DNA from: Crossaster papposus
Taxonomy: Eukaryota; Echinodermata; Asteroidea; Velatida; Solasteridae
NCBI GenBank assembly: GCA_037893245.1
Contig: JBAIAA010000890.1
Span: 186,001 to 250,000, forward strand
DNA: 64,000 nt
Direction of reading: 5' to 3'
The position numbers and the translations under genes were made by a program. Positions 7,976-22,698 of the stretch are shown piece after piece (positions within the stretch are counted from its first letter, which is position 1; every line of letters begins with the position of its first letter). The notes under the pieces were generated by a model that saw only the letters and a program-made list of their open reading frames with translations, did no database searches and had not been told where the DNA came from.

Positions 7976-10633
7976 ACACAATTTTTGTTCGGACAACACA
8001 CTTTGGCACTTTGGTAAATCCGACCGACTTGAAACTTGGCATACACTTAGAACACCAACCACAGATGGTTCTGACAGAAATTTGGCACGATTGCGTCATT
8101 TAAGGTCACGTGACGTCACGTTAAGTATTCAATATTTTTCCCATAGGTTTTGTACACGTTTTTCTTTAGACTATTGACTTTGACACTTTAGTAAATCCGA
8201 TCGACTTGAGACTTCGTATACACTTAGAACACCACCCACAGATGGTCTTGGAAGAAATTTGGCACTATTGCGTCATTCAAGGTCACGTGACGTCACGTTA
8301 AAGGTTCAATTTTTTTCCCCTTAGGTTTTGTACACGTTATTTTTTAGACTAATGACTGACACTTTCGTAAATTTGATCGACTTCAGACTTAGCACACATC
8401 TCGACCACCATCCTTAGGAGGGCCAAGAGAAAAATCGTCATGATGACCTCATCGGGGGTCATGTGACGTCACGTTAAAGGTGCCGTTTTTAGGACCCTCT
8501 ATCTCTGAAAGTACAGGTCCAATTGGGGTAAAACTTGGTATTCAGGTATTACAGGATGTTATAGAAGAAAATTAATATGACATCATGATGACGTCATCGG
8601 GTGTCATGTGACGTCACATTAAAGGTTCAATTTTCTCGATAGGTTTTGTACACGTTTGTCTTCAGACTATTGAAGTTGACACTTTGGTAAATCCGATCGA
8701 ATTTGTGTAACTGTTAAAGTTGTTTGCTACCCTCATTGTTTGTTTTGTTCAGACTATTGAATTTGACACTTTGGTTAATCCGATCGACTTCGTGTAACTG
8801 TTAAAGTTGTTTGCCGCCCTCATTTGTTTAAGTTATCGATTTTACCTGAGATGAAACAAAGTGATATTTTTCCAACATGTAGTTTAACTCCCACACCCCC
8901 CCCCCCCCCCCCCCCCCTCCCCCCCCCCCCCCCCCCCCTCCCCCCCCCCCGTATAGTGATAATTTTTCAAACATGTAGTTCAACTTCCCCCCATATGAAA
9001 TTGATCTTTGTTGGGGGGAATTGTTTTACACAATGAAAGATTCGTGTCACCACTAGTAATAAAACTGCCTAAACTCCCTAATCCTGGGGTCTATGGGGCA
9101 AAGTTAGGTATCAAAATGAAGCTAACAATATGAAAAATGTGATTGTGAAATCAAAGGAACTGTTTAATTTAATATTCACATTTACTGGCATGTCAAATAT
9201 GAAAATTAATAATGAAAATATGAAATATGAATAAAATACTGCTCATATTTATTAGTAAAACGTGTTTATTGTAGTTCAAAAATTCTTTTCCAATGCAGAA
9301 AATTTTGCTGGTGATCCTGGAAACAATATGTCAAAATAAATCCCCAATATGAATAAGTTTGGGCGAGCTATGATATTTTTCCTAAAACTACTAGAAAACG
9401 AGATTCAGCACAAATCACAGGCTTTCTTATCGCAGTGCATGTAAATGTACAATGTAAATGGATGAAGTTTTGTTTGGCATGAATCGAAATGAATGTCCGG
9501 GTTCATCTTTTTTTCGATTTGGAGACATCTTGCCATTTGATTTGTGCCGCAGTGTTGGCCGCCGTAGCAATGCCCTGATCTCGTGGACGCTTGTGTGGCC
9601 GAACGTTTTGTTGTCGTTGCCTAGGCGGTGCCGGTGGAAGGCCCACATAGTCATCGGAATCAAGCTCGGAATCCTCCGAATCTTCACTGGCTTGCTTGAC
9701 TGGCTCTCTTCTTCATTGTAGTCTGATTCTTCGCTACTTTCTTGGTCGCTTTCCTCGTTAGAAATGCAGTGGGAAAGCAGATTCATGGCTTGCTGCGATG
9801 ACATTCTACGGGGTCGCAGGACCGATGAATCCGCCATGTTTGTTGTGGTTACACATGTCGCGCGCATCGTACGCGCCGCATCGATTTATGGATGCACTAT
9901 TAGCTAGCCTAATTCAAGTCCCGTTGAAAACAGTGTAAAATCAACAATGTTCAGTACCAAGTTTCATGCACACCGACATCACTGGGGTTTCTCAAACAAC
10001 AATTAGATTATTGTCTTGGTCTTTATCTTTCCATTTCTTTTCAATTTTTAGTGGGTTAGCCAATTACATTTTTTAATATTCACACCAAAAGAAACTCACC
10101 TCCCGAAAAGTGATACTTCCCGAGACTGAAAACAGTCATTTTACAAATGGCATCCCTCCACGTTTTAGGGCAATTAGGACCCATTTTTTTAACCGTGATT
10201 TTATCAAGTCTGCCCTCAGATTGAAGCTCAAAAACCAGGGAGTTGATCCCATGCTATTTTTACACAATCCAATTTTTTTTTTATACCAAACGGTCTCCTT
10301 TTTCAAAAGAAACTGTGGGGGCACATTTCATGCTAATGAGTTCGCGTAGAAATTCTCCTTTCAATTAGAGTGGTGCACCCTTTGGTACACTCCATTAAAC
10401 TTGGTATGCAATTCACGTGACGTCACAATAAAGGTGCAGGTTTTCCCCATAGGATTTGTACACGTTTTTTTCAACTAATATATCTTTGGCACTTGTGCAA
10501 ATCCAATCGACTTCAGACTTGGCACACACATATTGACAGTAACGTTAGATACTCGAAACAGCTCTGTGTTTGTCCACAAACACATGTCTAGTTTTTTCTT
10601 TTTCTTTTTCAGACTTTTCTCCATAGGGTTTGT
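7976..10633. repeat. Unit 4
   Basis: Length 2658. C tract 8896-8950 is C22-T-C20-T-C11. At all markers I scored it matches unit 1. It is the last of four consecutive units with T at the 729 site. Confidence 0.97.
9427..9867 (-). pseudogene. Transposase-remnant ORF, unit 4
   Basis: Protein identical to the unit 1 copy. Acidic alternate frame at 9503-9712. Confidence 0.45.
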
Positions 10634-13285
10634 ACACAATTTTTGTTCGGACAACACACTTTGGCACTTTGGTAAATCCGACCGACTTGAAACTTGGCAT
10701 ACACTTAGAACACCAACCACAGATGGTTCTGACAGAAATTTGGCACGATTGCGTCATTTAAGGTCACGTGACGTCACGTTAAGTATTCAATATTTTTCCC
10801 ATAGGTTTTGTACACGTTTTTCTTTAGACTATTGACTTTGACACTTTAGTAAATCCGATCGACTTGAGACTTCGTATACACTTAGAACACCACCCACAGA
10901 TGGTCTTGGAAGAAATTTGGCACTATTGCGTCATTCAAGGTCACGTGACGTCACGTTAAAGGTTCAATTTTTTTCCCCTTAGGTTTTGTACACGTTATTT
11001 TTTAGACTAATGACTGACACTTTCGTAAATTTGATCGACTTCAGACTTAGCACACATCTCGACCACCATCCTTAGGAGGGCCAAGAGAAAAATCGTCATG
11101 ATGACCTCATCGGGGGTCATGTGACGTCACGTTAAAGGTGCCGTTTTTAGGACCCTCTATCTCTGAAAGTACAGGTCCAATTGGGGTAAAACTTGGTATT
11201 CAGGTATTACAGGATGTTATAGAAGAAAATTAATATGACATCATGATGACGTCATCGGGTGTCATGTGACGTCACATTAAAGGTTCAATTTTCTCGATAG
11301 GTTTTGTACACGTTTGTCTTCAGACTATTGAAGTTGACACTTTGGTAAATCCGATCGAATTCGTGTAACTGTTAAAGTTGTTTGCTACCCTCATTGTTTG
11401 TTTTGTTCAGACTATTGAATTTGACACTTTGGTTAATCCGATCGACTTCGTGTAACTGTTAAAGTTGTTTGCCGCCCTCATTTGTTTAAGTTATCGATTT
11501 TACCTGAGATGAAACAAAGTGATATTTTTCCAACATGTAGTTTAACTCCCACACCCCCCCCCCCCCCCCCCCCCCTCCCCCCCCCCCCCCTCCCCCCCCC
11601 CCGTATAGTGATAATTTTTCAAACATGTAGTTCAACTTCCCCCCATATGAAATTGATCTTTGTTGGGGGGAATTGTTTTACACAATGAAAGATTCGTGTC
11701 ACAACTAGTAATAAAACTGCCTAAACTCCCTAATCCTGGGGTCTATGGGGCAAAGTTAGGTATCAAAATGAAGCTAACAATATGAAAAATGTGATTGTGA
11801 AATCAAAGGAACTGTTTAATTTAATATTCACATTTACTGGCATGTCAAATATAAAAATTAATAATGAAAATATGAAATATGAATAAAATACTGCTCATAT
11901 TTATTAGTAAAACGTGTTTATTGTAGTTCAAAAATTCTTTTCCAATGCAGAAAATTTTGCTGGTGATCCTGGAAACAATATGTCAAAATAAATCCCCAAT
12001 ATGAATAAGTTTGGGCGAGCTATGATATTTTTCCTAAAACTACTAGAAAACGAGATTCAGCACAAATCACAGGCTTTCTTATCGCAGTGCATGTAAATGT
12101 ACAATGTAAATGGATGAAGTTTTGTTTGGCATGAATCGAAATGAATGTCCGGGTTCATCTTTTTTTCGATTTGGAGACATCTTGCCATTTGATTTGTGCC
12201 GCAGTGTTGGCCGCCGTAGCAATGCCCTGATCTCGTGGACGCTTGTGTGGCCGAACGTTTTGTTGTCGTTGCCTAGGCGGTGCCGGTGGAAGGCCCACAT
12301 AGTCATCGGAATCAAGCTCGGAATCCTCCGAATCTTCACTGGCTTGCTTGACTGGCTCTCTTCTTCATTGTAGTCTGATTCTTCGCTACTTTCTTGGTCG
12401 CTTTCCTCGTTAGAAATGCAGTGGGAAAGCAGATTCATGGCTTGCTGCGATGACATTCTACGGGGTCGCAGGACCGATGAATCCGCCATGTTTGTTGTGG
12501 TTACACATGTCGCGCGCATCGTACGCGCCGCATCGATTTATGGATGCACTATTAGCTAGCCTAATTCAAGTCCCGTTGAAAACAGTGTAAAATCAACAAT
12601 GTTCAGTACCAAGTTTCATGCACACCGACATCACTGGGGTTTCTCAAACAACAATTAGATTATTGTCTTGGTCTTTATCTTTCCATTTCTTTTCAATTTT
12701 TAGTGGGTTAGCCAATTACATTTTTTAATATTCACACCAAAAGAAACTCACCTCCCGAAAAGTGATACTTCCCGAGACTGAAAACAGTCATTTTACAAAT
12801 GGCATCCCTCCACGTTTTAGGGCAATTAGGACCCATTTTTTTAACCGTGATTTTATCAAGTCTGCCCTCAGATTGAAGCTCAAAAACCAGGGAGTTGATC
12901 CCATGCTATTTTTACACAATCCAATTTTTTTTTTATACCAAACGGTCTCCTTTTTCAAAAGAAACTGTGGGGGCACATTTCATGCTAATGAGTTCGCGTA
13001 GAAATTCTCCTTTCAATTAGAGTGGTGCACCCTTTGGTACACTCCATTAAACTTGGTATGCAATTCACGTGACGTCACAATAAAGGTGCAGGTTTTCCCC
13101 ATAGGATTTGTACACGTTTTTTTCAACTAATATATCTTTGGCACTTGTGCAAATCCAATCGACTTCAGACTTGGCACACACATATTGACAGTAACGTTAG
13201 ATACTCGAAACAGCTCTGTGTTTGTCCACAAACACATGTCTAGTTTTTTCTTTTTCTTTTTCAGACTTTTCTCCATAGGGTTTGT
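10634..13285. repeat. Unit 5
   Basis: Length 2652. C tract 11554-11602 is C22-T-C14-T-C11. C at the 729 site (11362), which creates GAATTC. Carries the A/A pair at the 1076 and 1226 sites (near 11704 and 11854), shared only with units 6 and 12. Confidence 0.97.
12079..12519 (-). pseudogene. Transposase-remnant ORF, unit 5
   Basis: Protein identical, although this unit differs at both downstream flank markers (1076 and 1226 sites). Alternate frame at 12155-12364. Confidence 0.45.
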
Positions 13286-15935
13286 ACACAATTTTTGTTC
13301 GGACAACACACTTTGGCACTTTGGTAAATCCGACCGACTTGAAACTTGGCATACACTTAGAACACCAACCACAGATGGTTCTGACAGAAATTTGGCACGA
13401 TTGCGTCATTTAAGGTCACGTGACGTCACGTTAAGTATTCAATATTTTTCCCATAGGTTTTGTACACGTTTTTCTTTAGACTATTGACTTTGACACTTTA
13501 GTAAATCCGATCGACTTGAGACTTCGTATACACTTAGAACACCACCCACAGATGGTCTTGGAAGAAATTTGGCACTATTGCGTCATTCAAGGTCACGTGA
13601 CGTCACGTTAAAGGTTCAATTTTTTTCCCCTTAGGTTTTGTACACGTTATTTTTTAGACTAATGACTGACACTTTCGTAAATTTGATCGACTTCAGACTT
13701 AGCACACATCTCGACCACCATCCTTAGGAGGGCCAAGAGAAAAATCGTCATGATGACCTCATCGGGGGTCATGTGACGTCACGTTAAAGGTGCCGTTTTT
13801 AGGACCCTCTATCTCTGAAAGTACAGGTCCAATTGGGGTAAAACTTGGTATTCAGGTATTACAGGATGTTATAGAAGAAAATTAATATGACATCATGATG
13901 ACGTCATCGGGTGTCATGTGACGTCACATTAAAGGTTCAATTTTCTCGATAGGTTTTGTACACGTTTGTCTTCAGACTATTGAAGTTGACACTTTGGTAA
14001 ATCCGATCGAATTCGTGTAACTGTTAAAGTTGTTTGCTACCCTCATTGTTTGTTTTGTTCAGACTATTGAATTTGACACTTTGGTTAATCCGATCGACTT
14101 CGTGTAACTGTTAAAGTTGTTTGCCGCCCTCATTTGTTTAAGTTATCGATTTTACCTGAGATGAAACAAAGTGATATTTTTCCAACATGTAGTTTAACTC
14201 CCACACCCCCCCCCCCCCCCCCCCTCCCCCCCCCCCCCCCTCCCCCCCCCCCGTATAGTGATAATTTTTCAAACATGTAGTTCAACTTCCCCCCATATGA
14301 AATTGATCTTTGTTGGGGGGAATTGTTTTACACAATGAAAGATTCGTGTCACAACTAGTAATAAAACTGCCTAAACTCCCTAATCCTGGGGTCTATGGGG
14401 CAAAGTTAGGTATCAAAATGAAGCTAACAATATGAAAAATGTGATTGTGAAATCAAAGGAACTGTTTAATTTAATATTCACATTTACTGGCATGTCAAAT
14501 ATAAAAATTAATAATGAAAATATGAAATATGAATAAAATACTGCTCATATTTATTAGTAAAACGTGTTTATTGTAGTTCAAAAATTCTTTTCCAATGCAG
14601 AAAATTTTGCTGGTGATCCTGGAAACAATATGTCAAAATAAATCCCCAATATGAATAAGTTTGGGCGAGCTATGATATTTTTCCTAAAACTACTAGAAAA
14701 CGAGATTCAGCACAAATCACAGGCTTTCTTATCGCAGTGCATGTAAATGTACAATGTAAATGGATGAAGTTTTGTTTGGCATGAATCGAAATGAATGTCC
14801 GGGTTCATCTTTTTTTCGATTTGGAGACATCTTGCCATTTGATTTGTGCCGCAGTGTTGGCCGCCGTAGCAATGCCCTGATCTCGTGGACGCTTGTGTGG
14901 CCGAACGTTTTGTTGTCGTTGCCTAGGCGGTGCCGGTGGAAGGCCCACATAGTCATCGGAATCAAGCTCGGAATCCTCCGAATCTTCACTGGCTTGCTTG
15001 ACTGGCTCTCTTCTTCATTGTAGTCTGATTCTTCGCTACTTTCTTGGTCGCTTTCCTCGTTAGAAATGCAGTGGGAAAGCAGATTCATGGCTTGCTGCGA
15101 TGACATTCTACGGGGTCGCAGGACCGATGAATCCGCCATGTTTGTTGTGGTTACACATGTCGCGCGCATCGTACGCGCCGCATCGATTTATGGATGCACT
15201 ATTAGCTAGCCTAATTCAAGTCCCGTTGAAAACAGTGTAAAATCAACAATGTTCAGTACCAAGTTTCATGCACACCGACATCACTGGGGTTTCTCAAACA
15301 ACAATTAGATTATTGTCTTGGTCTTTATCTTTCCATTTCTTTTCAATTTTTAGTGGGTTAGCCAATTACATTTTTTAATATTCACACCAAAAGAAACTCA
15401 CCTCCCGAAAAGTGATACTTCCCGAGACTGAAAACAGTCATTTTACAAATGGCATCCCTCCACGTTTTAGGGCAATTAGGACCCATTTTTTTAACCGTGA
15501 TTTTATCAAGTCTGCCCTCAGATTGAAGCTCAAAAACCAGGGAGTTGATCCCATGCTATTTTTACACAATCCAATTTTTTTTTTATACCAAACGGTCTCC
15601 TTTTTCAAAAGAAACTGTGGGGGCACATTTCATGCTAATGAGTTCGCGTAGAAATTCTCCTTTCAATTAGAGTGGTGCACCCTTTGGTACACTCCATTAA
15701 ACTTGGTATGCAATTCACGTGACGTCACAATAAAGGTGCAGGTTTTCCCCATAGGATTTGTACACGTTTTTTTCAACTAATATATCTTTGGCACTTGTGC
15801 AAATCCAATCGACTTCAGACTTGGCACACACATATTGACAGTAACGTTAGATACTCGAAACAGCTCTGTGTTTGTCCACAAACACATGTCTAGTTTTTTC
15901 TTTTTCTTTTTCAGACTTTTCTCCATAGGGTTTGT
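13286..15935. repeat. Unit 6
   Basis: Length 2650. C tract 14206-14252 is C19-T-C15-T-C11, the same state as unit 12. C at the 729 site. Carries the A/A pair at the 1076 and 1226 sites. Confidence 0.97.
14729..15169 (-). pseudogene. Transposase-remnant ORF, unit 6
   Basis: Protein identical. Alternate frame at 14805-15014. Confidence 0.45.
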
Positions 15936-18587
15936 ACACAATTTTTGTTCGGACAACACACTTTGGCACTTTGGTAAATCCGACCGACTTGAAACTTGGC
16001 ATACACTTAGAACACCAACCACAGATGGTTCTGACAGAAATTTGGCACGATTGCGTCATTTAAGGTCACGTGACGTCACGTTAAGTATTCAATATTTTTC
16101 CCATAGGTTTTGTACACGTTTTTCTTTAGACTATTGACTTTGACACTTTAGTAAATCCGATCGACTTGAGACTTCGTATACACTTAGAACACCACCCACA
16201 GATGGTCTTGGAAGAAATTTGGCACTATTGCGTCATTCAAGGTCACGTGACGTCACGTTAAAGGTTCAATTTTTTTCCCCTTAGGTTTTGTACACGTTAT
16301 TTTTTAGACTAATGACTGACACTTTCGTAAATTTGATCGACTTCAGACTTAGCACACATCTCGACCACCATCCTTAGGAGGGCCAAGAGAAAAATCGTCA
16401 TGATGACCTCATCGGGGGTCATGTGACGTCACGTTAAAGGTGCCGTTTTTAGGACCCTCTATCTCTGAAAGTACAGGTCCAATTGGGGTAAAACTTGGTA
16501 TTCAGGTATTACAGGATGTTATAGAAGAAAATTAATATGACATCATGATGACGTCATCGGGTGTCATGTGACGTCACATTAAAGGTTCAATTTTCTCGAT
16601 AGGTTTTGTACACGTTTGTCTTCAGACTATTGAAGTTGACACTTTGGTAAATCCGATCGAATTCGTGTAACTGTTAAAGTTGTTTGCTACCCTCATTGTT
16701 TGTTTTGTTCAGACTATTGAATTTGACACTTTGGTTAATCCGATCGACTTCGTGTAACTGTTAAAGTTGTTTGCCGCCCTCATTTGTTTAAGTTATCGAT
16801 TTTACCTGAGATGAAACAAAGTGATATTTTTCCAACATGTAGTTTAACTCCCACACCCCCCCCCCCCCCCCTCCCCCCCCCCCCCCCCCCCCCTCCCCCC
16901 CCCCCGTATAGTGATAATTTTTCAAACATGTAGTTCAACTTCCCCCCATATGAAATTGATCTTTGTTGGGGGGAATTGTTTTACACAATGAAAGATTCGT
17001 GTCACCACTAGTAATAAAACTGCCTAAACTCCCTAATCCTGGGGTCTATGGGGCAAAGTTAGGTATCAAAATGAAGCTAACAATATGAAAAATGTGATTG
17101 TGAAATCAAAGGAACTGTTTAATTTAATATTCACATTTACTGGCATGTCAAATATGAAAATTAATAATGAAAATATGAAATATGAATAAAATACTGCTCA
17201 TATTTATTAGTAAAACGTGTTTATTGTAGTTCAAAAATTCTTTTCCAATGCAGAAAATTTTGCTGGTGATCCTGGAAACAATATGTCAAAATAAATCCCC
17301 AATATGAATAAGTTTGGGCGAGCTATGATATTTTTCCTAAAACTACTAGAAAACGAGATTCAGCACAAATCACAGGCTTTCTTATCGCAGTGCATGTAAA
17401 TGTACAATGTAAATGGATGAAGTTTTGTTTGGCATGAATCGAAATGAATGTCCGGGTTCATCTTTTTTTCGATTTGGAGACATCTTGCCATTTGATTTGT
17501 GCCGCAGTGTTGGCCGCCGTAGCAATGCCCTGATCTCGTGGACGCTTGTGTGGCCGAACGTTTTGTTGTCGTTGCCTAGGCGGTGCCGGTGGAAGGCCCA
17601 CATAGTCATCGGAATCAAGCTCGGAATCCTCCGAATCTTCACTGGCTTGCTTGACTGGCTCTCTTCTTCATTGTAGTCTGATTCTTCGCTACTTTCTTGG
17701 TCGCTTTCCTCGTTAGAAATGCAGTGGGAAAGCAGATTCATGGCTTGCTGCGATGACATTCTACGGGGTCGCAGGACCGATGAATCCGCCATGTTTGTTG
17801 TGGTTACACATGTCGCGCGCATCGTACGCGCCGCATCGATTTATGGATGCACTATTAGCTAGCCTAATTCAAGTCCCGTTGAAAACAGTGTAAAATCAAC
17901 AATGTTCAGTACCAAGTTTCATGCCACCGACATCACTGGGGTTTCTCAAACAACAATTAGATTATTGTCTTGGTCTTTATCTTTCCATTTCTTTTCAATT
18001 TTTAGTGGGTTAGCCAATTACATTTTTTAATATTCACACCAAAAGAAACTCACCTCCCGAAAAGTGATACTTCCCGAGACTGAAAACAGTCATTTTACAA
18101 ATGGCATCCCTCCACGTTTTAGGGCAATTAGGACCCATTTTTTTAACCGTGATTTTATCAAGTCTGCCCTCAGATTGAAGCTCAAAAACCAGGGAGTTGA
18201 TCCCATGCTATTTTTACACAATCCAATTTTTTTTTTATACCAAACGGTCTCCTTTTTCAAAAGAAACTGTGGGGGCACATTTCATGCTAATGAGTTCGCG
18301 TAGAAATTCTCCTTTCAATTAGAGTGGTGCACCCTTTGGTACACTCCATTAAACTTGGTATGCAATTCACGTGACGTCACAATAAAGGTGCAGGTTTTCC
18401 CCATAGGATTTGTACACGTTTTTTTCAACTAATATATCTTTGGCACTTGTGCAAATCCAATCGACTTCAGACTTGGCACACACATATTGACAGTAACGTT
18501 AGATACTCGAAACAGCTCTGTGTTTGTCCACAAACACATGTCTAGTTTTTTCTTTTTCTTTTTCAGACTTTTCTCCATAGGGTTTGT
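15936..18587. repeat. Unit 7 (private 1-bp deletion)
   Basis: Length 2652. C tract 16856-16905 is C16-T-C21-T-C11. C at the 729 site. One A is missing at about 17924, in the spacer upstream of the minus-strand ORF, where the other units read GCACACC and this one reads GCCACC. This explains the length being one base below expectation. Confidence 0.97.
17382..17822 (-). pseudogene. Transposase-remnant ORF, unit 7
   Basis: Protein identical. This unit's private 1-bp deletion (about 17924) is about 100 bases upstream and does not touch the ORF. Alternate frame at 17458-17667. Confidence 0.45.
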
Positions 18588-21241
18588 ACACAATTTTTGT
18601 TCGGACAACACACTTTGGCACTTTGGTAAATCCGACCGACTTGAAACTTGGCATACACTTAGAACACCAACCACAGATGGTTCTGACAGAAATTTGGCAC
18701 GATTGCGTCATTTAAGGTCACGTGACGTCACGTTAAGTATTCAATATTTTTCCCATAGGTTTTGTACACGTTTTTCTTTAGACTATTGACTTTGACACTT
18801 TAGTAAATCCGATCGACTTGAGACTTCGTATACACTTAGAACACCACCCACAGATGGTCTTGGAAGAAATTTGGCACTATTGCGTCATTCAAGGTCACGT
18901 GACGTCACGTTAAAGGTTCAATTTTTTTCCCCTTAGGTTTTGTACACGTTATTTTTTAGACTAATGACTGACACTTTCGTAAATTTGATCGACTTCAGAC
19001 TTAGCACACATCTCGACCACCATCCTTAGGAGGGCCAAGAGAAAAATCGTCATGATGACCTCATCGGGGGTCATGTGACGTCACGTTAAAGGTGCCGTTT
19101 TTAGGACCCTCTATCTCTGAAAGTACAGGTCCAATTGGGGTAAAACTTGGTATTCAGGTATTACAGGATGTTATAGAAGAAAATTAATATGACATCATGA
19201 TGACGTCATCGGGTGTCATGTGACGTCACATTAAAGGTTCAATTTTCTCGATAGGTTTTGTACACGTTTGTCTTCAGACTATTGAAGTTGACACTTTGGT
19301 AAATCCGATCGAATTTGTGTAACTGTTAAAGTTGTTTGCTACCCTCATTGTTTGTTTTGTTCAGACTATTGAATTTGACACTTTGGTTAATCCGATCGAC
19401 TTCGTGTAACTGTTAAAGTTGTTTGCCGCCCTCATTTGTTTAAGTTATCGATTTTACCTGAGATGAAACAAAGTGATATTTTTCCAACATGTAGTTTAAC
19501 TCCCACACCCCCCCCCCCCCCCCCCCCTCCCCCCCCCCCCCCCCCCTCCCCCCCCCCCGTATAGTGATAATTTTTCAAACATGTAGTTCAACTTCCCCCC
19601 ATATGAAATTGATCTTTGTTGGGGGGAATTGTTTTACACAATGAAAGATTCGTGTCACCACTAGTAATAAAACTGCCTAAACTCCCTAATCCTGGGGTCT
19701 ATGGGGCAAAGTTAGGTATCAAAATGAAGCTAACAATATGAAAAATGTGATTGTGAAATCAAAGGAACTGTTTAATTTAATATTCACATTTACTGGCATG
19801 TCAAATATGAAAATTAATAATGAAAATATGAAATATGAATAAAATACTGCTCATATTTATTAGTAAAACGTGTTTATTGTAGTTCAAAAATTCTTTTCCA
19901 ATGCAGAAAATTTTGCTGGTGATCCTGGAAACAATATGTCAAAATAAATCCCCAATATGAATAAGTTTGGGCGAGCTATGATATTTTTCCTAAAACTACT
20001 AGAAAACGAGATTCAGCACAAATCACAGGCTTTCTTATCGCAGTGCATGTAAATGTACAATGTAAATGGATGAAGTTTTGTTTGGCATGAATCGAAATGA
20101 ATGTCCGGGTTCATCTTTTTTTCGATTTGGAGACATCTTGCCATTTGATTTGTGCCGCAGTGTTGGCCGCCGTAGCAATGCCCTGATCTCGTGGACGCTT
20201 GTGTGGCCGAACGTTTTGTTGTCGTTGCCTAGGCGGTGCCGGTGGAAGGCCCACATAGTCATCGGAATCAAGCTCGGAATCCTCCGAATCTTCACTGGCT
20301 TGCTTGACTGGCTCTCTTCTTCATTGTAGTCTGATTCTTCGCTACTTTCTTGGTCGCTTTCCTCGTTAGAAATGCAGTGGGAAAGCAGATTCATGGCTTG
20401 CTGCGATGACATTCTACGGGGTCGCAGGACCGATGAATCCGCCATGTTTGTTGTGGTTACACATGTCGCGCGCATCGTACGCGCCGCATCGATTTATGGA
20501 TGCACTATTAGCTAGCCTAATTCAAGTCCCGTTGAAAACAGTGTAAAATCAACAATGTTCAGTACCAAGTTTCATGCACACCGACATCACTGGGGTTTCT
20601 CAAACAACAATTAGATTATTGTCTTGGTCTTTATCTTTCCATTTCTTTTCAATTTTTAGTGGGTTAGCCAATTACATTTTTTAATATTCACACCAAAAGA
20701 AACTCACCTCCCGAAAAGTGATACTTCCCGAGACTGAAAACAGTCATTTTACAAATGGCATCCCTCCACGTTTTAGGGCAATTAGGACCCATTTTTTTAA
20801 CCGTGATTTTATCAAGTCTGCCCTCAGATTGAAGCTCAAAAACCAGGAAGTTGATCCCATGCTATTTTTACACAATCCAATTTTTTTTTTATACCAAACG
20901 GTCTCCTTTTTCAAAAGAAACTGTGGGGGCACATTTCATGCTAATGAGTTCGCGTAGAAATTCTCCTTTCAATTAGAGTGGTGCACCCTTTGGTACACTC
21001 CATTAAACTTGGTATGCAATTCACGTGACGTCACAATAAAGGTGCAGGTTTTCCCCATAGGATTTGTACACGTTTTTTTCAACTAATATATCTTTGGCAC
21101 TTGTGCAAATCCAATCGACTTCAGACTTGGCACACACATATTGACAGTAACGTTAGATACTCGAAACAGCTCTGTGTTTGTCCACAAACACATGTCTAGT
21201 TTTTTCTTTTTCTTTTTCAGACTTTTCTCCATAGGGTTTGT
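18588..21241. repeat. Unit 8
   Basis: Length 2654. C tract 19508-19558 is C20-T-C18-T-C11. T at the 729 site and A at the 2265 site (20848). This is the units 2-3 combination, reappearing five units away. Confidence 0.97.
20035..20475 (-). pseudogene. Transposase-remnant ORF, unit 8
   Basis: Protein identical. Alternate frame at 20111-20320. Confidence 0.45.
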
Positions 21242-21370
21242 ACACAATTTTTGTTCGGACAACACACTTTGGCACTTTGGTAAATCCGACCGACTTGAAA
21301 CTTGGCATACACTTAGAACACCAACCACAGATGGTTCTGACAGAAATTTGGCACGATTGCGTCATTTAAG

Positions 21371-21400
21371 GTCACGTGACGTCACGTGACGTCACGTTAA
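21371..21400. promoter_or_regulatory. Duplicated CRE/E-box in unit 9
   Basis: GTCACGTGAC occurs twice in tandem (21371-21380 and 21381-21390). TGACGTCA is at 21377-21384 and 21387-21394, ten bases apart, about one helical turn. The other units have a single copy here. Confidence 0.9.
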
Positions 21401-22698
21401 GTATTCAATATTTTTCCCATAGGTTTTGTACACGTTTTTCTTTAGACTATTGACTTTGACACTTTAGTAAATCCGATCGACTTGAGACTTCGTATACACT
21501 TAGAACACCACCCACAGATGGTCTTGGAAGAAATTTGGCACTATTGCGTCATTCAAGGTCACGTGACGTCACGTTAAAGGTTCAATTTTTTTCCCCTTAG
21601 GTTTTGTACACGTTATTTTTTAGACTAATGACTGACACTTTCGTAAATTTGATCGACTTCAGACTTAGCACACATCTCGACCACCATCCTTAGGAGGGCC
21701 AAGAGAAAAATCGTCATGATGACCTCATCGGGGGTCATGTGACGTCACGTTAAAGGTGCCGTTTTTAGGACCCTCTATCTCTGAAAGTACAGGTCCAATT
21801 GGGGTAAAACTTGGTATTCAGGTATTACAGGATGTTATAGAAGAAAATTAATATGACATCATGATGACGTCATCGGGTGTCATGTGACGTCACATTAAAG
21901 GTTCAATTTTCTCGATAGGTTTTGTACACGTTTGTCTTCAGACTATTGAAGTTGACACTTTGGTAAATCCGATCGAATTCGTGTAACTGTTAAAGTTGTT
22001 TGCTACCCTCATTGTTTGTTTTGTTCAGACTATTGAATTTGACACTTTGGTTAATCCGATCGACTTCGTGTAACTGTTAAAGTTGTTTGCCGCCCTCATT
22101 TGTTTAAGTTATCGATTTTACCTGAGATGAAACAAAGTGATATTTTTCCAACATGTAGTTTAACTCCCACACCCCCCCCCCCCCCCCTCCCCCCCCCCCC
22201 CCCCCCCCCCTCCCCCCCCCCCGTATAGTGATAATTTTTCAAACATGTAGTTCAACTTCCCCCCATATGAAATTGATCTTTGTTGGGGGGAATTGTTTTA
22301 CACAATGAAAGATTCGTGTCACCACTAGTAATAAAACTGCCTAAACTCCCTAATCCTGGGGTCTATGGGGCAAAGTTAGGTATCAAAATGAAGCTAACAA
22401 TATGAAAAATGTGATTGTGAAATCAAAGGAACTGTTTAATTTAATATTCACATTTACTGGCATGTCAAATATGAAAATTAATAATGAAAATATGAAATAT
22501 GAATAAAATACTGCTCATATTTATTAGTAAAACGTGTTTATTGTAGTTCAAAAATTCTTTTCCAATGCAGAAAATTTTGCTGGTGATCCTGGAAACAATA
22601 TGTCAAAATAAATCCCCAATATGAATAAGTTTGGGCGAGCTATGATATTTTTCCTAAAACTACTAGAAAACGAGATTCAGCACAAATCACAGGCTTTC

